NCBI GenBank assembly: GCA_047967505.1
Contig: CM106539.1
DNA: 64,000 nucleotides
DNA from: Dipteris shenzhenensis
Lineage: Eukaryota > Polypodiophyta > Polypodiopsida > Gleicheniales
Reading direction: 5' to 3' (one strand)
The first letter of the stretch is position 1. Each line of letters starts with the position of its first letter. The position numbers were made by a program, and so were the translations under genes. Below are positions 10,297 to 21,744 of the stretch, in pieces. The notes under the pieces are model-generated. The model did not search any database, was not told the origin of the DNA, and saw only the letters and a list, made by a program, of their open reading frames with translations.

Positions 10297-10612
10297 TAGG
10301 AACTGAACTACAACAACTAAGAGATGCAAAGGGAGCTCCGGAAGGAGCAAACAAAATAATGGAATAGCTGAAATCTGAGAACGAAAAACATCCTTAGCCA
10401 CCATGCAAGGGAAACACGCTAAATTCACACAAAAGATCACAAAAGGAGAGGCTGAATGGAAAGATGTGTCACAACTGCCCCCAAGAAAGATTATTTCAGA
10501 TGATTTGGAGGATGATAAAAGGAGCAGCAAAGCACTAAATGTTTTGGTTCGAGGTCTCACATTGGGAGACACCCAAAGGCGGACGCACAGGTCTTGTTCA
10601 CCAAAATGGGTG
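10140..10612 (+). pseudogene. LINE ORF1 relic (coiled coil and start of RRM-like domain)
   Basis: After the tail at 10140 the + strand encodes VDKALAEFKKQS and EEWEKERATWESEKNSLKDQ, a heptad-rich coiled coil, then a stop-broken stretch to NVLVRGLTLGDTQ at about 10540. The NVLVRGL start matches 12268-12290 in the longer copy. It ends at about 10612 and is joined to a downstream region of ORF2, so most of ORF1 and ORF2 is missing. Confidence 0.75.
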
Positions 10613-11175
10613 TGAACCTTACATGAGTGGAGGAGATTTTAGCAGCTACAGGTGACTATGGGGTCTAGGATGATTTGGAGTAAGCCCTCAGTTCCACATG
10701 AGATAGTACAGGTAGAGTTCGCCATGACACCACTGTAGATTGATGCCATCTTCTAGACAGTGACATTCATTCATAGAGTTGGGAACTTACCTCGATGGAG
10801 ACTACCGAGGCTGGCCCTAGAGTCATCCGGACGACTAGCAGAGAGCGGAGCAGACACATGGTATGCACAAATATCCACATGGTTTGCCAGGCACGGGATC
10901 AGATGGACAGGCTTTTCCCCTTTTAGTACAGCATGGATGTACCCCTTGGTCCGATCCCATGAGATGAGATTAACTGTATCATAGGGTTAGATCTCCTCTA
11001 GTTTTACTCATCTCGGACTTGGGGGGGGAGGTCAGGAGCTCCCAACCAAGATCTAGTTCTATCGTGACCACTTCTTGAGAGTATGGGAGAAGGGATTCAT
11101 CATCTCAGACCCTAGTATCTGGAGGACAGAGGAGTCTCGCATGCATTGAGGATCGCCATTGGATAGATGCGGGAT
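10612..11175 (+). pseudogene. LINE ORF2 fragment downstream of the RT core
   Basis: The + strand gives MGSRMIWSKPSVPHEIVQVE, then FIHRVGNLPRWRLPRLALES, ADTWYAQISTWFARHGI and DRHWIDAG up to about 11170. These match the region between RT and zinc finger in the copies at 16600-17100 and 24600-25000. It is cut at 11175-11194 by the tail of a LINE in the opposite orientation. Confidence 0.8.
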
Positions 11176-11193
11176 TGAGACAGGGAGAAAGAA

Positions 11194-11500
11194 AGAAAGA
11201 AAGAGAGTTTATTAAAGTCTTCAGAGGACCGATGGGTCTATGAGACTGTGAAAAAACCTGATACAAATCTAGCTAGAGGGGAGGAGCTACTAACCAAGCA
11301 TCCACACCCATACAGAAATAGAAAACTGTATCATATGTAGTTACATCAAACAATAATAGTGATCATCTATAGCAAAACCATCCTTCACCACCGTCATAAG
11401 ACAGAATGAAGTGTGCTATAGGACAATGTGGCCCCTCCCCTCGTCAAAAGTAAGGCATGAAATCAGATATGGAGTGTTGGCGACTCCTCATGGGTTTCGT
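11194..11500 (-). mobile_element. LINE 3' end fragment, opposite orientation
   Basis: The tail GAAAGAAAGAAAGAGAG, then TTATTAAAGTCTTCAGAGGACC and TGGGTCTATGAGA, belongs to the subfamily also seen at 23740. About 250 bp of 3' UTR follows; no coding part was recognised. Confidence 0.75.
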
Positions 11501-11795
11501 CCTACGCTCTCTCCTGGTCACAACCAGAGCAACACGTATACCCAGAGAGCAACGGATTTGCATGCTATGCACACTGTGAGTGATTGAGACAGAGGAGCAT
11601 TTTCTCTATGCCTGCCCAGCCTACTATGAGATCAGGGGACGATACCATTGCCTCTACCAAGATGGGAGCGGCTTCAGCCCACTATCATGATTAATCCAAT
11701 TCATGACCAGGTCTTCATTGGGCTCTATTTGCTTGAGATGCACGGACATAGGGAGACTCTAGAGCAACAGGAGGCGACCAGACCACAGGATACAG
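11500..11795 (+). pseudogene. LINE zinc-finger fragment
   Basis: The + strand contains ARIPREQRICMLCT, IETEEHFLYACPAYYEIRGR and YHCLYQDGSGFSPLS at about 11535-11685, then the usual region downstream. It joins ORF1 of the next LINE at about 11795. Confidence 0.8.
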
Positions 11796-11801
11796 CAGAA
11801 C

Positions 11802-12595
11802 ATGCGTACCTCCATAGAAGAGGAAATGAACAAACAGAAGTCAGATATGCATGTACAAATTTTAATCCAGATTGGTAAGGTACGTGGGGAGAGGACGCGC
11901 ATGGTTGATGCCAAGACTAACCAACACACAGTGATGATCAAAGAGCTACAAATGCAGGTCACCAAGCTTAAGGAAGAGAATGAACTACTGAAAGCACGTA
12001 ACTCACTTGAAGAGGGGGAAATCCAACCACCTCTCAATGAGGAGTTGAACATGCCGAAAGCAGAAAATGAAAAAATCAAGGAAGAGATGGCTGCCCTACA
12101 AATGACAATACAAGGGAAGCATGAGGAGTTCTCCGAGCAAATAAATAAGGCGCAGGCTGAAATGAAAGAATGGAGAGAAGTGGTCACTAAGGGCAAAGCA
12201 GCTCCGATAAAGAAAGAGTTAATTTCGATGCCTCACAAGAAGAAAAGAGAAGAAATAGTAAAGCACTAAATGTCCTTGTTAGAGGTCTAGCAGTTGGGAA
12301 CACCGCCATGGCAGATGCTGAAGCTTTGATCAGTAATATAGGGGTCAGCTTGGAGGATAGGAAAGGATGATGCACCAACAAGACCTATGATTGTGAGGTT
12401 CCGAATACTAGCAGACCGGTCTACCTTCATGAGCATGAGGGCAGCTCTGAAGAGGACTAGAACATACTTGGATGATCTCATGCTCTTACAACAAGAGCAC
12501 AGAAGGGAGGGGATGACCTGAGTGCTGGCTGCGAGGCAGGAAGGAAAATGGGCCGTATATCGAGATGGTAAGGTTATCATCTGAGAAAGGATAGA
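11802..12595 (+). pseudogene. LINE ORF1: coiled coil plus L1-type RNA-binding domain
   Basis: An open frame at 11802-12269 (155 codons) encodes a long charged coiled coil (IKELQMQVTKLKEENELLKA; NEKIKEEMAALQMTIQGKHE). After a frame break, 12265-12585 continues with NVLVRGL, a degraded RRM-like stretch, RPMIVRFRILADRSTFMS, RAALKRTRTYLDDLMLLQQ and ARQEGKWAVYRDGKVII. Coiled coil, RRM and C-terminal domain in this order match the L1 ORF1 protein, an RNA-binding chaperone of the retrotransposon particle. This is the most complete ORF1 in the window, but stops and shifts break it. Confidence 0.85.
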
Positions 12596-12649
12596 GAGAG
12601 GTACAGGAGATACAGATAGTGCATGACGGTGTCAGGCCTCTGAGATAGA

Positions 12650-14463
12650 GACACAGGGCAGATTGAATATACAGATAGAGACATTATTTTCTACACCAAG
12701 ACACATGAGAGCCCAGAGAGAGGGCTGCCCACAGTGACAGGTTACACCTGGGAGTTAGCTCATAGGAAAGAGCTGAGAGAGAGGGGGTATGAGGCTCTAG
12801 AGGAGTGGCTATCCTCTTTAAAACACACTTGAGACCATTCGTATCTGTGGTACAAAAAGAGGAGCATGCACGTCATATGTGGATACCAGTCCAGCTGCCA
12901 GACGCCCGACCGGTCTTCATTGCAGTAAGCTACTTTCCCCCAGACACGACAACATATGCTGATGAGGTCACTACAGAGGGACACAGCTCGTTTGAGACGA
13001 TACATGATGACACCATAGAGCTCTCCAAGCAGGGGGACACCCTCCTAGGGGACTTTAATGCAAGGACAGGAGATAGACAAGTGGGCCTACTAGATTTTGC
13101 ATACGAGAGAGATCCCCACGTGGTCCCAGAGTTGGATGCAGCAGGACTCGGAATTTTGAGACATTCTGCAGATGCCTTGAATAATGTGACAGCATACGGG
13201 CGATTTTTACTTGAGTTGGGCGCAGTCCATCATCTTATCATCAACAATGGCCTTTAGAGATTGCCATCATCTGGAGGGTTCACTTGTTTCCCACATGGCG
13301 GTGGGAAAAGCATAGTGGACTACCTGTTGGGCCCTTTAGCTTTCGCTTCACCCCCTCCTCCACTCGGAGCTGACCACTCATATTTGGCCTTCCGTATCTC
13401 AGTTTCCATGCCAGTCACAAAGAGAGCTCTTGCCACGCCTGCTCGTACTCAGATCCACGTTGATCGTGCCCTCGACCCAGTATACGTTAGTCACTTAGCT
13501 AGAGAGCTTCCAACTCTACTGGGAGATGATATAGACCTTGCCCACGCCTCGAACACCCTTGCTTCAGTAGTATAGGACGTCGCCACTAGATCCTTCCCCA
13601 CGACTCGATCCACACTGGCCCGCAAGATGGGAAGATGTCTCAAAACCCTTGGTTTGACGGCAAGTGCAGAGAGGCGCGAGCCCACATCACACGAGAGTGA
13701 ACCTTGGGTCAGCTGATGCCATCTGAGTCTCACTGGATCTTCCGACGGCTGACACAACGCAAGAGACGGGCTAGGATGGATGAGATCATCAGATCATTTC
13801 GAGGCGAGCACTGGATGGGAACTTCTTTCGGAAAGGAAGCCACCCATTCCCATCACTGATCTAGGAGTGTGGCACACTTATGCATGCTCTTTATATGATG
13901 TCCTGATGCATGCACCACTTGACATGTCCTTTATGCCCAGGCCCACTAGTCACTTATTTACCACACAGAATGTAAGGGCCGCACTCCGCCAGCTACACAA
14001 CTGGAAGGCATAGGACCATGAGGGCCTACGGACTGAGAATTTCGCACATGGGTAGGAGATCTTAGCCCCGGTTCCTACAGAGATGTTTAACCATGCTGTA
14101 TGCCATGGCTTCCCACCGGCTTGGAGCACTACTACTATTGTACCGATACACAGGGCAGTAGACCCCATGGACACTGGGAACTACTGTACCCTCATGATTG
14201 GCCACACACTGGCCAAGATTTATTTATCGGTACTAGAGAGGGAGATCAACAGTCATACAGAGGCACGGGGACAGCAGGCACTAGGGCAGGCAGGATTCAG
14301 GAGGCAACACTCTACACTAGATCACATCTTTACTCTGAGGGCTATCATTGAGGAGGCGAGGTCTAGACACCATAAAGTTTACACATGCTTTATAGACTTT
14401 CGAAAGGCCTTTGACAGTCCCACCTTCCCGCATGATCAGGAGACTAGATTCCAAAGACGCTGA
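12650..14463 (+). pseudogene. LINE ORF2: APE-type endonuclease and start of reverse transcriptase
   Basis: The endonuclease runs from about 12650 (HESPERGLPTVTGYTWELAH) through 12805-13257 (HARHMWIPVQLPDARPVF, YFPPDTTTYADE, LLGDFNARTGD) to 13390 (SIVDYLLG, GADHSYLAF). GDFN, SIVDYLL and ADHS are the expected metal and catalytic signatures. RT begins near 13960 (NVRAALRQLHNWKA), with PAWSTTTIVPIHR, NYCTLMIGHTLAKIYLSVLE, GQAGFRRQHSTLDHIFTLR and CFIDFRKAFDS at 14390. At about 14463 the sequence jumps to the zinc-finger region, so the YADD part of RT is deleted. Stops lie at 13258, 13573 and 14011. Confidence 0.9.
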
Positions 14464-15597
14464 TCTGGGGAGTGATGAGCCTTGAGAGTATCGGAGGAGG
14501 GACTCATCATCAAATCCCAATACCTCGAGGACAGAGGAGTCTCACATGCACTGAGGATTGCCATTGGACAAATGCGTATTTCGTCACATCAGCTAAGGAT
14601 TGAGGCAGGGAGAGCTACAGGTATACCTAGAGAGCAGAGGATTTGCATGCTATGTACGATGGGGGCGGTTAAGACAGAGGAGCATTTTCTCTGTATTTGC
14701 CTAGCCTATTATGAGGTACGGGGACGCTACCACTGTCTCTACCTAGAGGGGAGTGGCTTCGGTCGACACGACTGATCCATTTCCATGACTAGGTCTATTT
14801 GGGGATCTATCTGATGGAGATGCGCCGTCACAGGGAGACACTCCTGCGGCAGATCAGAGAGCAGCAAGAGGCGGCTGGACCACAGGACATGGAGGCTAAC
14901 CAGACATAGCGGCGCGTCATAGACTTCTATACATATGAGTCAGCTCCAGGACACAGTGGAGTAGAGGAGGAGGAGGAGCTAGTTGATATGAGGGCAGCTT
15001 GGATCATCAGAGAGAGCCGACACGGTGCCACTGATAGAGGGACGCAGAGATCGTGCGAGACAGAGAGTGCCGAGAGCACATTCTATTGAGGTCCGACCTA
15101 TCATAGCTTTCCTCAGAGGGGACCGACAGAGATGAGAGGTCACCCTGGACATAGCCTAGAGAGCTCATAGATCGAGGAGACTGCGCCCCCCGCCACAGCG
15201 CAAGATGGCTTGACAAATGCATATATTTTCACAGCTCACCAGAGAGCCATCACTGTGCCGGGCTTTGATTTTTGAGTCCCAGCTCCGAGATCAACTTGAT
15301 TCAGCTTATGATTGACTGGTTCTGATTATGGTTATGGTTATGATTTTGCTAGCATAGATTAGTACTCAGCAAAGGGCACGCTGCAACTTGATTCAGCTTA
15401 TGATTGACTGGTTCTGATTATGGTTATGGTTATGATTTTGCTAGCATAGATTAGTACTCAGTAAAGGGCCCTAGCGTGCCCTTTGCTCCAACTTATTGAG
15501 GCTTGTATGAGTCTACTATTTTTGCGCACTTTGTCCCATAGGTCTGCGAGGCCTCCCGCGGACGTTAATACATCTTTCTTTCTTTCTTTTCTATCTT
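14464..15597 (+). pseudogene. LINE zinc finger, C-terminus and 3' end
   Basis: An open stretch at 14482-14775 encodes RISSHQLRIEAGRATGIPRE, QRICMLCTMGAVKTEEHF and CLAYYEVRGRYHCLY. C-terminal sequence with stops runs to about 15230. The 3' end is at 15535-15597 (CCCATAGGTCTGCGAGGCCT, GACGTTAATACATC, then TTTCTTTC). With 11802-14463 it forms one internally deleted LINE of about 3.8 kb. Confidence 0.88.
15291..15474 (+). repeat. 92-bp tandem duplication in a LINE 3' UTR
   Basis: 15291-15382 and 15383-15474 are nearly identical, both containing TGATTATGGTTATGGTTATG and ending in AGCAAAGGGC or AGTAAAGGGC. Confidence 0.93.
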
Positions 15598-16263
15598 ACC
15601 GAGATGAGACGGCACATAGATACACTACTACGATTGATCAGACAGGTACAACATCATAGGCTTTGGAGGTAGACTGAGCATAGTGATGTGTCATAGACTT
15701 CTATGCTTTTCAGTCGGCTCCAAGACACAGTGAGGTGGAGGAGGGGTTAGCTGACTTGCGAGCGCTATGGATTAGTGGAGAGAGATGATGATACTACTGA
15801 GTGAGGGATGCATATTCCACACACGACACGGAGAGTGACCAAGATACGCACAATGGAGGTCCAGCCTATCTCCTCCCTCCTCGGAGGTGATCGTGTGAGA
15901 CAAGGAGTCACTCTTGACATAGCCCCTTGGATATAGAGGTCGAGGAGACCACACCCTTCGTCGCATTTGCGAGACAACTCGATAGTTGCAGATCCGACAG
16001 ATCTTCGCAGCCCACCGGAAAGGTACTACGGTGCTGGGTTTTGGTTTTTGATTCAGATCCGGATTCTCAATTCTTTTTTTTGTTCGTTTGTGCTCTTGAG
16101 GCTAGAGATCTTAGTTTAGCATAGCATTGAGTAAGGGCCTTAGTGCACCCTTTGCTCTAGCCCTTTGAGGCTTGTATGAGTTTCCGATCTATTTTAATGT
16201 ACTTTGTCCCAAAGGCCTGCGAGGCCTTCTGTGGACGTTAATATATCTTTCTTTCTTTCTTTC
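15598..16263 (+). mobile_element. 5'-truncated LINE, C-terminal part and 3' end
   Basis: It starts right after the TTTC tail of the preceding copy and matches that copy's C-terminal region (GAGATGAGACGGCACA, CATAGACTTCTATGC). Its own 3' end is at 16205-16263 with GACGTTAATATATC and TTTC repeats. Confidence 0.82.
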
Positions 16264-17541
16264 TCTCACCGTATGGGGAGAGAATTGACAACAAACCTTG
16301 GCAAGGCCAATGTTATGATTTTCAATCCCTTACCGGCAGTACTTCATCAACACGACTTCACTTACCAAGGGGAGCCAGTGGATATTGTGCAGCCATGGAC
16401 TTATCTTGGGGTAGTCTTCACGGAACCAATTTTCACAATGACTCATATAGCCAGGGCATGACTTACATGAGGGCAGGAAGCTCTAGCGTGTCTAGAGCGA
16501 TAGTACTTTCAGGCATATTGTGAGGATCCCCGACGAAGGGATGGCTGTTTGATACACTTGTGAGGATTTGGAATCATCTCTTGGTGATCGATTGGCGGAC
16601 ATTTGAGAGACTACAGGTAATTATGGGATCCATGATGATATAGAGTGAGTCCTCAATCCTCATCCGATAGTACAAGCGGAGTTTGTCATGACATTACTCC
16701 AGATCGATGCCGTCTTTTAGGCGTTGACATATCTTCATAGTGTTTGGGCTTTGCCTAGTTGGAGACTACCGAGGCTAGCACTATAGTCATCTAGATGGCT
16801 AGCAGAGAGAGGGGTTAGCATGGCTTGGTATGCGCACATATCTATATTGTTTGCCAGTCAGGGTATTCAGATGGAGTGACTGCCTTCGTTTAGTATAGTT
16901 TGGATGCTTGTCCTCCCTGCTCCCAAGAGATGAGAGACTAATCGTATCATACGATTGGATCTACTCCAGCTCTATATGCACAGACTTGGGGAGCGAACCA
17001 AGAGTTCCCCACCAAGAGCTCTATCATGATCACTTTTTGAGAGTATCAGAGGATGGAGCGATTATCAGATCCTTGTAACTGGAGGATGGATGAGTTTGAC
17101 ATGCACAGTCTCGTCCCATCAGTTGAGGATCGAGGCTAGGAGAGACGCACTAGGCAACAATGGGTCTCTTGGTTATGCACATTGGAGAAGGTGGAGATAG
17201 AGGAGCATTAACCATGCACTTGCCCAATCTATTATGAAATCCATGGACCATACCATTGTCTCGACAGCTCGATAGACGCTGATATGAGACATTTTCATGT
17301 CTCATCGGAGAGTCACCATGGCACCCAAATATGTATTCGGAGCACTAACTTTGCATGTCGAGTTTTGAGTTTTGACATTATTAGCTAAGCTTAGTACTTA
17401 GCAAGGTTAAGGCCTTAGCGCGCCCTTTGCTTCAGCCCATAGTGGCTTGTATGAGCTACTACTTTCTTGATTGTGCTGTCTCATAGGCTCGCGAGGCCTT
17501 TCAAAGATGTAAAAATAACTTTCTTTCTTTCTTTCTTTCAA
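16264..17541 (+). mobile_element. 5'-truncated LINE: RT C-terminus to 3' end
   Basis: It begins immediately after the previous tail, in RT just past the catalytic box. MGRELTTNLGKANVMIFN, QGEPVDIVQPWTYLGVVFTE and PIFTMTH are open to 16461. Degraded downstream sequence follows, with a weak zinc finger near 17150-17250. It ends with GCTCGCGAGGCCTTTC and TTTC repeats at 17480-17541. Confidence 0.85.
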
Positions 17542-18205
17542 GAGGGGCATTGTTTTGGGCAACTCTCTTGGCTGATCCACTTTCATCACCAGGTCTGAGG
17601 TGGTCTCTTTCTTAGTGAGATGCAGTGACACAGAGAGAGCCTACTTAGACAGATTAGGCAACTGGAGGTGATAGTGCCACAAGAGATAGGGACAGATTGA
17701 GCACAGCGACATGTCAAATTTCTATGCATTTGAGTCAGCCCCACAACATGCTAGAGTGGAGGAGGAGGAGCTAGCTTAAATGAGGGTAGAGTGGATCACT
17801 GGGAAGAGATGGCGCAGAGCTGTGGATTTAGAGACATGGAGACCACGCACAACACAGAGATTGACTAGAGCACCCATGATGGAGGTCCTGCCCATCCTAG
17901 CTCTACTCAGAGGGAACTGTTAGAGTCGAGGTGTCACTGTCAATATGGCCCACTCAATACAGAGATCATGGGGACCACACCCCCCACCGCAACAAGAGAT
18001 GGCCCGACAGAGGGAGATAAGTGATGTCTTCGTATTGTACCTAAGAGCTATCATAGCACTTGGATCATAGATGACATTATCGCATCTCTTATCATCTCAG
18101 GATTTTTGGGTTTTCTGCATTTTGAGTATTAGTTTTGAGTTTTAAGTTTCTTTAGTATAGCACTCAGCAGCAAGGGCCCTAGCGAGCCCTTTTCCTAGCC
18201 CACAG
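17542..18205 (+). mobile_element. 5'-truncated LINE, C-terminal part, tail lost
   Basis: It starts after the tail at 17541 with sequence matching the end of the zinc-finger region (AGAGGGGCATTGTTTTGGGC, as at 9098-9118). It runs to AAGGGCCCTAGCGAGCCC near 18190, where it meets a minus-strand LINE tail, so its own 3' terminus was replaced or cut. Confidence 0.78.
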
Positions 18206-18207
18206 TG

Positions 18208-19705
18208 AAAGAAAGGATTTACTAAAGGCTTCAGAAGACCAAAGGGCCTATGAGACTAGAAGAACCTTATAGAATGAGCTGAGGGGTGGAGCCACTAAGT
18301 GGGCATCAATACCCATGACAAACAAAAAAGAAAACCCATGATCATGATCATAACAACACCGATACATGGAGAGAAAACTCTCCAATCTCATGGAGAGGAT
18401 GGGAGCTGGTGTGGACGTCAGCCCTAAGAGAGGGTTGCTGATTGCGAGGCTATTGTGGTGGCATAAAAGCTACGATGGAGCGCTGGCGGCTGTTGACACG
18501 TGTGGTCTGCTGTAGTCTCCTTGCGGCGAACAAGCGCCACTATCACTCTTGTCGGGATCGTATCTCTACTTGGTCAGCATGGAGGGACGGTTCCCTAATG
18601 TTATGTGTGTCTCAGTCCGTTGGCAAGTCTAATGTATCTCAGATCTCTGACTCGGGTCCTTGTGTCCGTTGTCTTCGAGAGTCTTGTTGATCGGTGTTGT
18701 GTGGCTAGAAAAACTTAGTGATCATGAGTCTAGCTGTTTATCCTGATCTCGCCAACGTGCCCTGAGCAAACGATCCCTGTGTCAAACAGCCTCATGGATG
18801 AAGGCCACCAAGCATCTCTGATCTGGTAGGATAGGAAACTGGATAGGGGTTCGAAACCATCCCTGAGAGGAAATGATAGCAACCTCTAATCCCATAGTAC
18901 ACAGTGCATTTGAAAGCAAAGTGCTCCACTAATTTGATCTCCTAGTGGCTGCATAGGTTGCCGATGCTACCCTCTGTTCGTCCACTCTCAATGCGAAGTC
19001 GGTGCGGTGAGAGGCAGAATTGCCCGATAGATATTTTCAAGGAGTGGGAGAGGTTGATCCGTGTGTATGCTGGTGGATCAATGAAACCCTTTGCTGAAAT
19101 CCATAGGCAATGGTCTCTATAAAAATTGAGCTTCATAGGGAGCTCGTGGGGTTCACCTCGTGATAGGTGAGTGGGATGTAGGGGGCTTGTATTGGGGGAG
19201 GTAACTTGTCCATATGGAGCCCCATGCTCTCAAAGCATCTGCATGTACATGCATACCAACACCTCTGGTCACCCTCTACTGCCAGTGCTATGGAGGAGGA
19301 TAAAGCCAATCAAGGAAGCCTAAGTCGCCCTGTGATGTAGTACCCATAGTGTCTAATGTGGTAGAGATATGTGATAACTTGAAAGGTGCATTGAGCTATA
19401 GTGGGGGTATGCTCCAAACTCAGCCAGGGACTATCTGATGTGGGGCTGAAGGCTTACTGCATATCATCCGTGAGAGCATGAGAACCTGAAGTCTCTCAAT
19501 TCAAGCCCAATCTGTCTTGATAGGTTTGGCTCCCAACAAGGGCTACCATACGAGTCAAAGAGAAGAGTCTTGGCTCGAGGGTCTTGGAATTGAGAGTCAC
19601 TAGAGACCTTCTACTGAGGAAAAGAGTAAGACCACGTCATCTGCGTACATGAGAATCTAGAGTAAGGATCCAGCTAGCGAGCAACCAGCCCCTCCTAGGG
19701 TCCCA
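18208..19705 (-). pseudogene. LINE, minus strand: RT C-terminus to 3' end
   Basis: The tail GAAAGAAAGG plus TTTACTAAAGGCTTCAGAAG marks the 3' end at the left. Read on the minus strand, the zinc-finger region is at about 18890-19030 (SPHRLRIESGRTEGSIGNLC) and a recognisable YADD-containing RT end (MYADDVVLLFSS) lies near 19620-19660. Stops are common throughout. Confidence 0.8.
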
Positions 19706-19723
19706 ATAACATTCTCAAGCTGA

Positions 19724-20165
19724 TGTATGTAGTGGCCGATTAATTACTTTTTTGATTGTACCTTGTCTCATAGGCCCGCAAGGCCTCTCAAAGACTTAAT
19801 GCATCTTTCTCATCTATGTAGTGGCCGATTAGTTACTCCTTTGATTGTACCTTGTCCAAATTCCAATAGGCGTGTGAGGCCTCCCGAAGACGTTAATGCA
19901 TCTTTCTTTCTTTCTACATGCATCATTCTCAAGCTGATGTAATCGGCCACTACATGCATCATTCTGAAGCTGCTGTATGTAGTGGCCAATTAATTACTCC
20001 TTTGATTGTACCTTGTCTCATAGGCCCATGAGGCCTCTCGAAGACTTTAATGCATCTTTCTCATCTATGTAGTGGCCGATTATTTACTCCTTTGATTGTA
20101 TCCTGTCCAATAGGCCCACGAGGCCTCCCGAAGACGTTAATGCATCTTTCTTTCTTTCTTTTTGA
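19724..20165 (+). repeat. Cluster of four LINE/SINE-like 3' terminal modules
   Basis: A module of about 90-105 bp occurs four times: 19724-19812, 19817-19917, 19975-20058 and 20063-20165. Each has TGTAGTGGCCGATTA, TCCTTTGATTGTACCTTGTC, AATAGGCC...GAGGCCTC and GACGTTAATGCATCTTTC. The first and third end in a short tail; the second and fourth in longer TTTC runs. A short inverted piece (19918-19974) sits in the middle. Confidence 0.9.
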
Positions 20166-20189
20166 AGATTATGCTTCCATATTGTGTGC

Positions 20190-20695
20190 AACTTTGACAT
20201 GGTATCAAAGGAGCAGGTCGTCGAGTATCAATTTACCTAAAGTGGAGGAGACTACACTAGACCAGTAACGGAGTTTGGTGGATATCGTTGCCACCCATAT
20301 CCGACCCAGCCTTACTGCATCACTCATGGATGGAGCCATCGCCCATGTCTTGATCTTATGATAGAGCATACATGATGTCCTTGGGCTACAGCAAGAGAGA
20401 AGGATCAAATGGCTGTTGGAATCTGGAAAAGGCGACGGAGATCCTAGGGAGGTTGCTGTAGACTTGAACTCATTTTTTCAATTTTGTGTGTGTTGATGCA
20501 GCTGTAGTAGTAGACGGGATTGGAGAGCTGTTGTGACGACCTTCAAGAGGTGTGTTGAGTGCTTGGAGTGGATCCATGGCACCCCTGTGTATGAGCAAGG
20601 AGGACAAACTTGATGAATCTAACTATGCTCATTGGGAGTTGGATGTGCAAATCTGGTTTATCTGCAAGGCCTCTAGGCAATCGTTCAAGGGTACA
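20190..20695 (+). pseudogene. Copia 5' relic: leader and start of gag
   Basis: TGGTATCAAAGGAGC at about 20200 resembles the Met-tRNA primer site. Further on, MAPLCMSKEDKLDESNYAHW at about 20577-20640 matches the start of copia gag (KLD-NYA-W). It is interrupted by a LINE tail at 20696. No LTR was recognised. Confidence 0.6.
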
Positions 20696-21740
20696 AGAAA
20701 GAAAGAAAGAAAGAAAGTCTATTAACGTCCATTGGAGACCAAAAGGGGGACAGCAAGAAACCCTCTAGTACATCTGCTTTAGGGAGGGCACATGGCAGCT
20801 CCCAAGGAGTGCAGAAAGCAACCCACATTATTTTAGAGTACCTACATAATAGTTTGAAAGAGTAAACATCCATACATCAGTTTAAGACCGAGAGTCTTTT
20901 GGTTTTTATTTAAACTCTCTAATTAGGGCTATGCCTTCACGGTAAACTGCCCATTTTCAATCCTTTCTGGCAGCCTTGACTTTAGCTAATTCAGTTTCCT
21001 TATTCTTGAGTTGAGCTTGTGTAAGTTCCTCTGCTATCCATACTTTGGTACCCTTCAGCTTGTAAGATTGTCGAAGATCCGCATATCTTTTGACTTCAGT
21101 GTAAGGATTGCATGACCTTTATAGTGCATAATAGAAGTTGGCCTAGAGTCGTCATCATCCTGCTCATCATCATCCACCCATTCAATGTTGGGCAGGCTTG
21201 CTTTGATCTTTGTCAATATTTCACTATATGTATCCTCCTCTTGTACCAATCTTCTGGGAGTCCCCCTATTCTAATCTTCAGCGCATTATCACTTCTAGCT
21301 TCGTGTTCTTTGATCTCTACTTGAAAATGAGATTTACTTGCTTTGATGTCCACTTCCACAATCACTTCCTTCTTAGCAGTTTGTACTTCAATGTGAACAA
21401 GATCTTTGACTATAGAGACTAGCTGCGGGGTAGGGGGGGAATCCTTACAAGATTTTACAGCCTCATCAATTACTGCCTGCTTACCAGGCCCTTCTAGAAC
21501 GTGAAGTCGAGCCTTTACTTTTGCCAGTTCCAATCATAGCTCTCTCATTGCCTGCTGCAGATAAAAAATCTGATCTTGTTGCCCAAGGATGGGTCGTTTT
21601 GAGCCTTCTTGTTGGTAATTCTGTGCATAAGGAGAGGGTGTCATGGCTGCAATTGTGGAGTACCGAGTCCTGATGGAGGTTGAAGGAGTTGAGGGGGACT
21701 TGGAGGAGAGGGTAGGCCAGTTCATAATTGGTTGTCTGTT
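20696..21740 (-). mobile_element. ORF1-only LINE (half-LINE), copy B
   Basis: The 3' end at the left is GAAA repeats followed by GTCTATTAACGTCC, then about 240 bp of 3' UTR, then minus-strand ORF1 at about 20940-21725. N-terminal segment 21534-21725 has MTPSPYAQNYQQ and QQDQIFYLQQAMREL. Segment 21213-21533 has LAKVKARLHVLEG, a long alpha-helical stretch and an RRM-like LKIRIGGLPEDW. Segment 21055-21249 has EILTKIKASLPNIEWVDDDE, followed by a degraded C-terminal domain that aligns with copy A (AELTQAQLK-type). No endonuclease or RT is present. It aligns with 3119-3870 in both UTR and ORF1. Confidence 0.8.
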
Positions 21741-21744
21741 GAAC

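Noticed and set aside
20200-20215. Firm primer-binding site
   Set aside because: TGGTATCAAAGGAGC is only similar to the Met-tRNA site and no LTR end is visible; kept only as part of a low-confidence relic.
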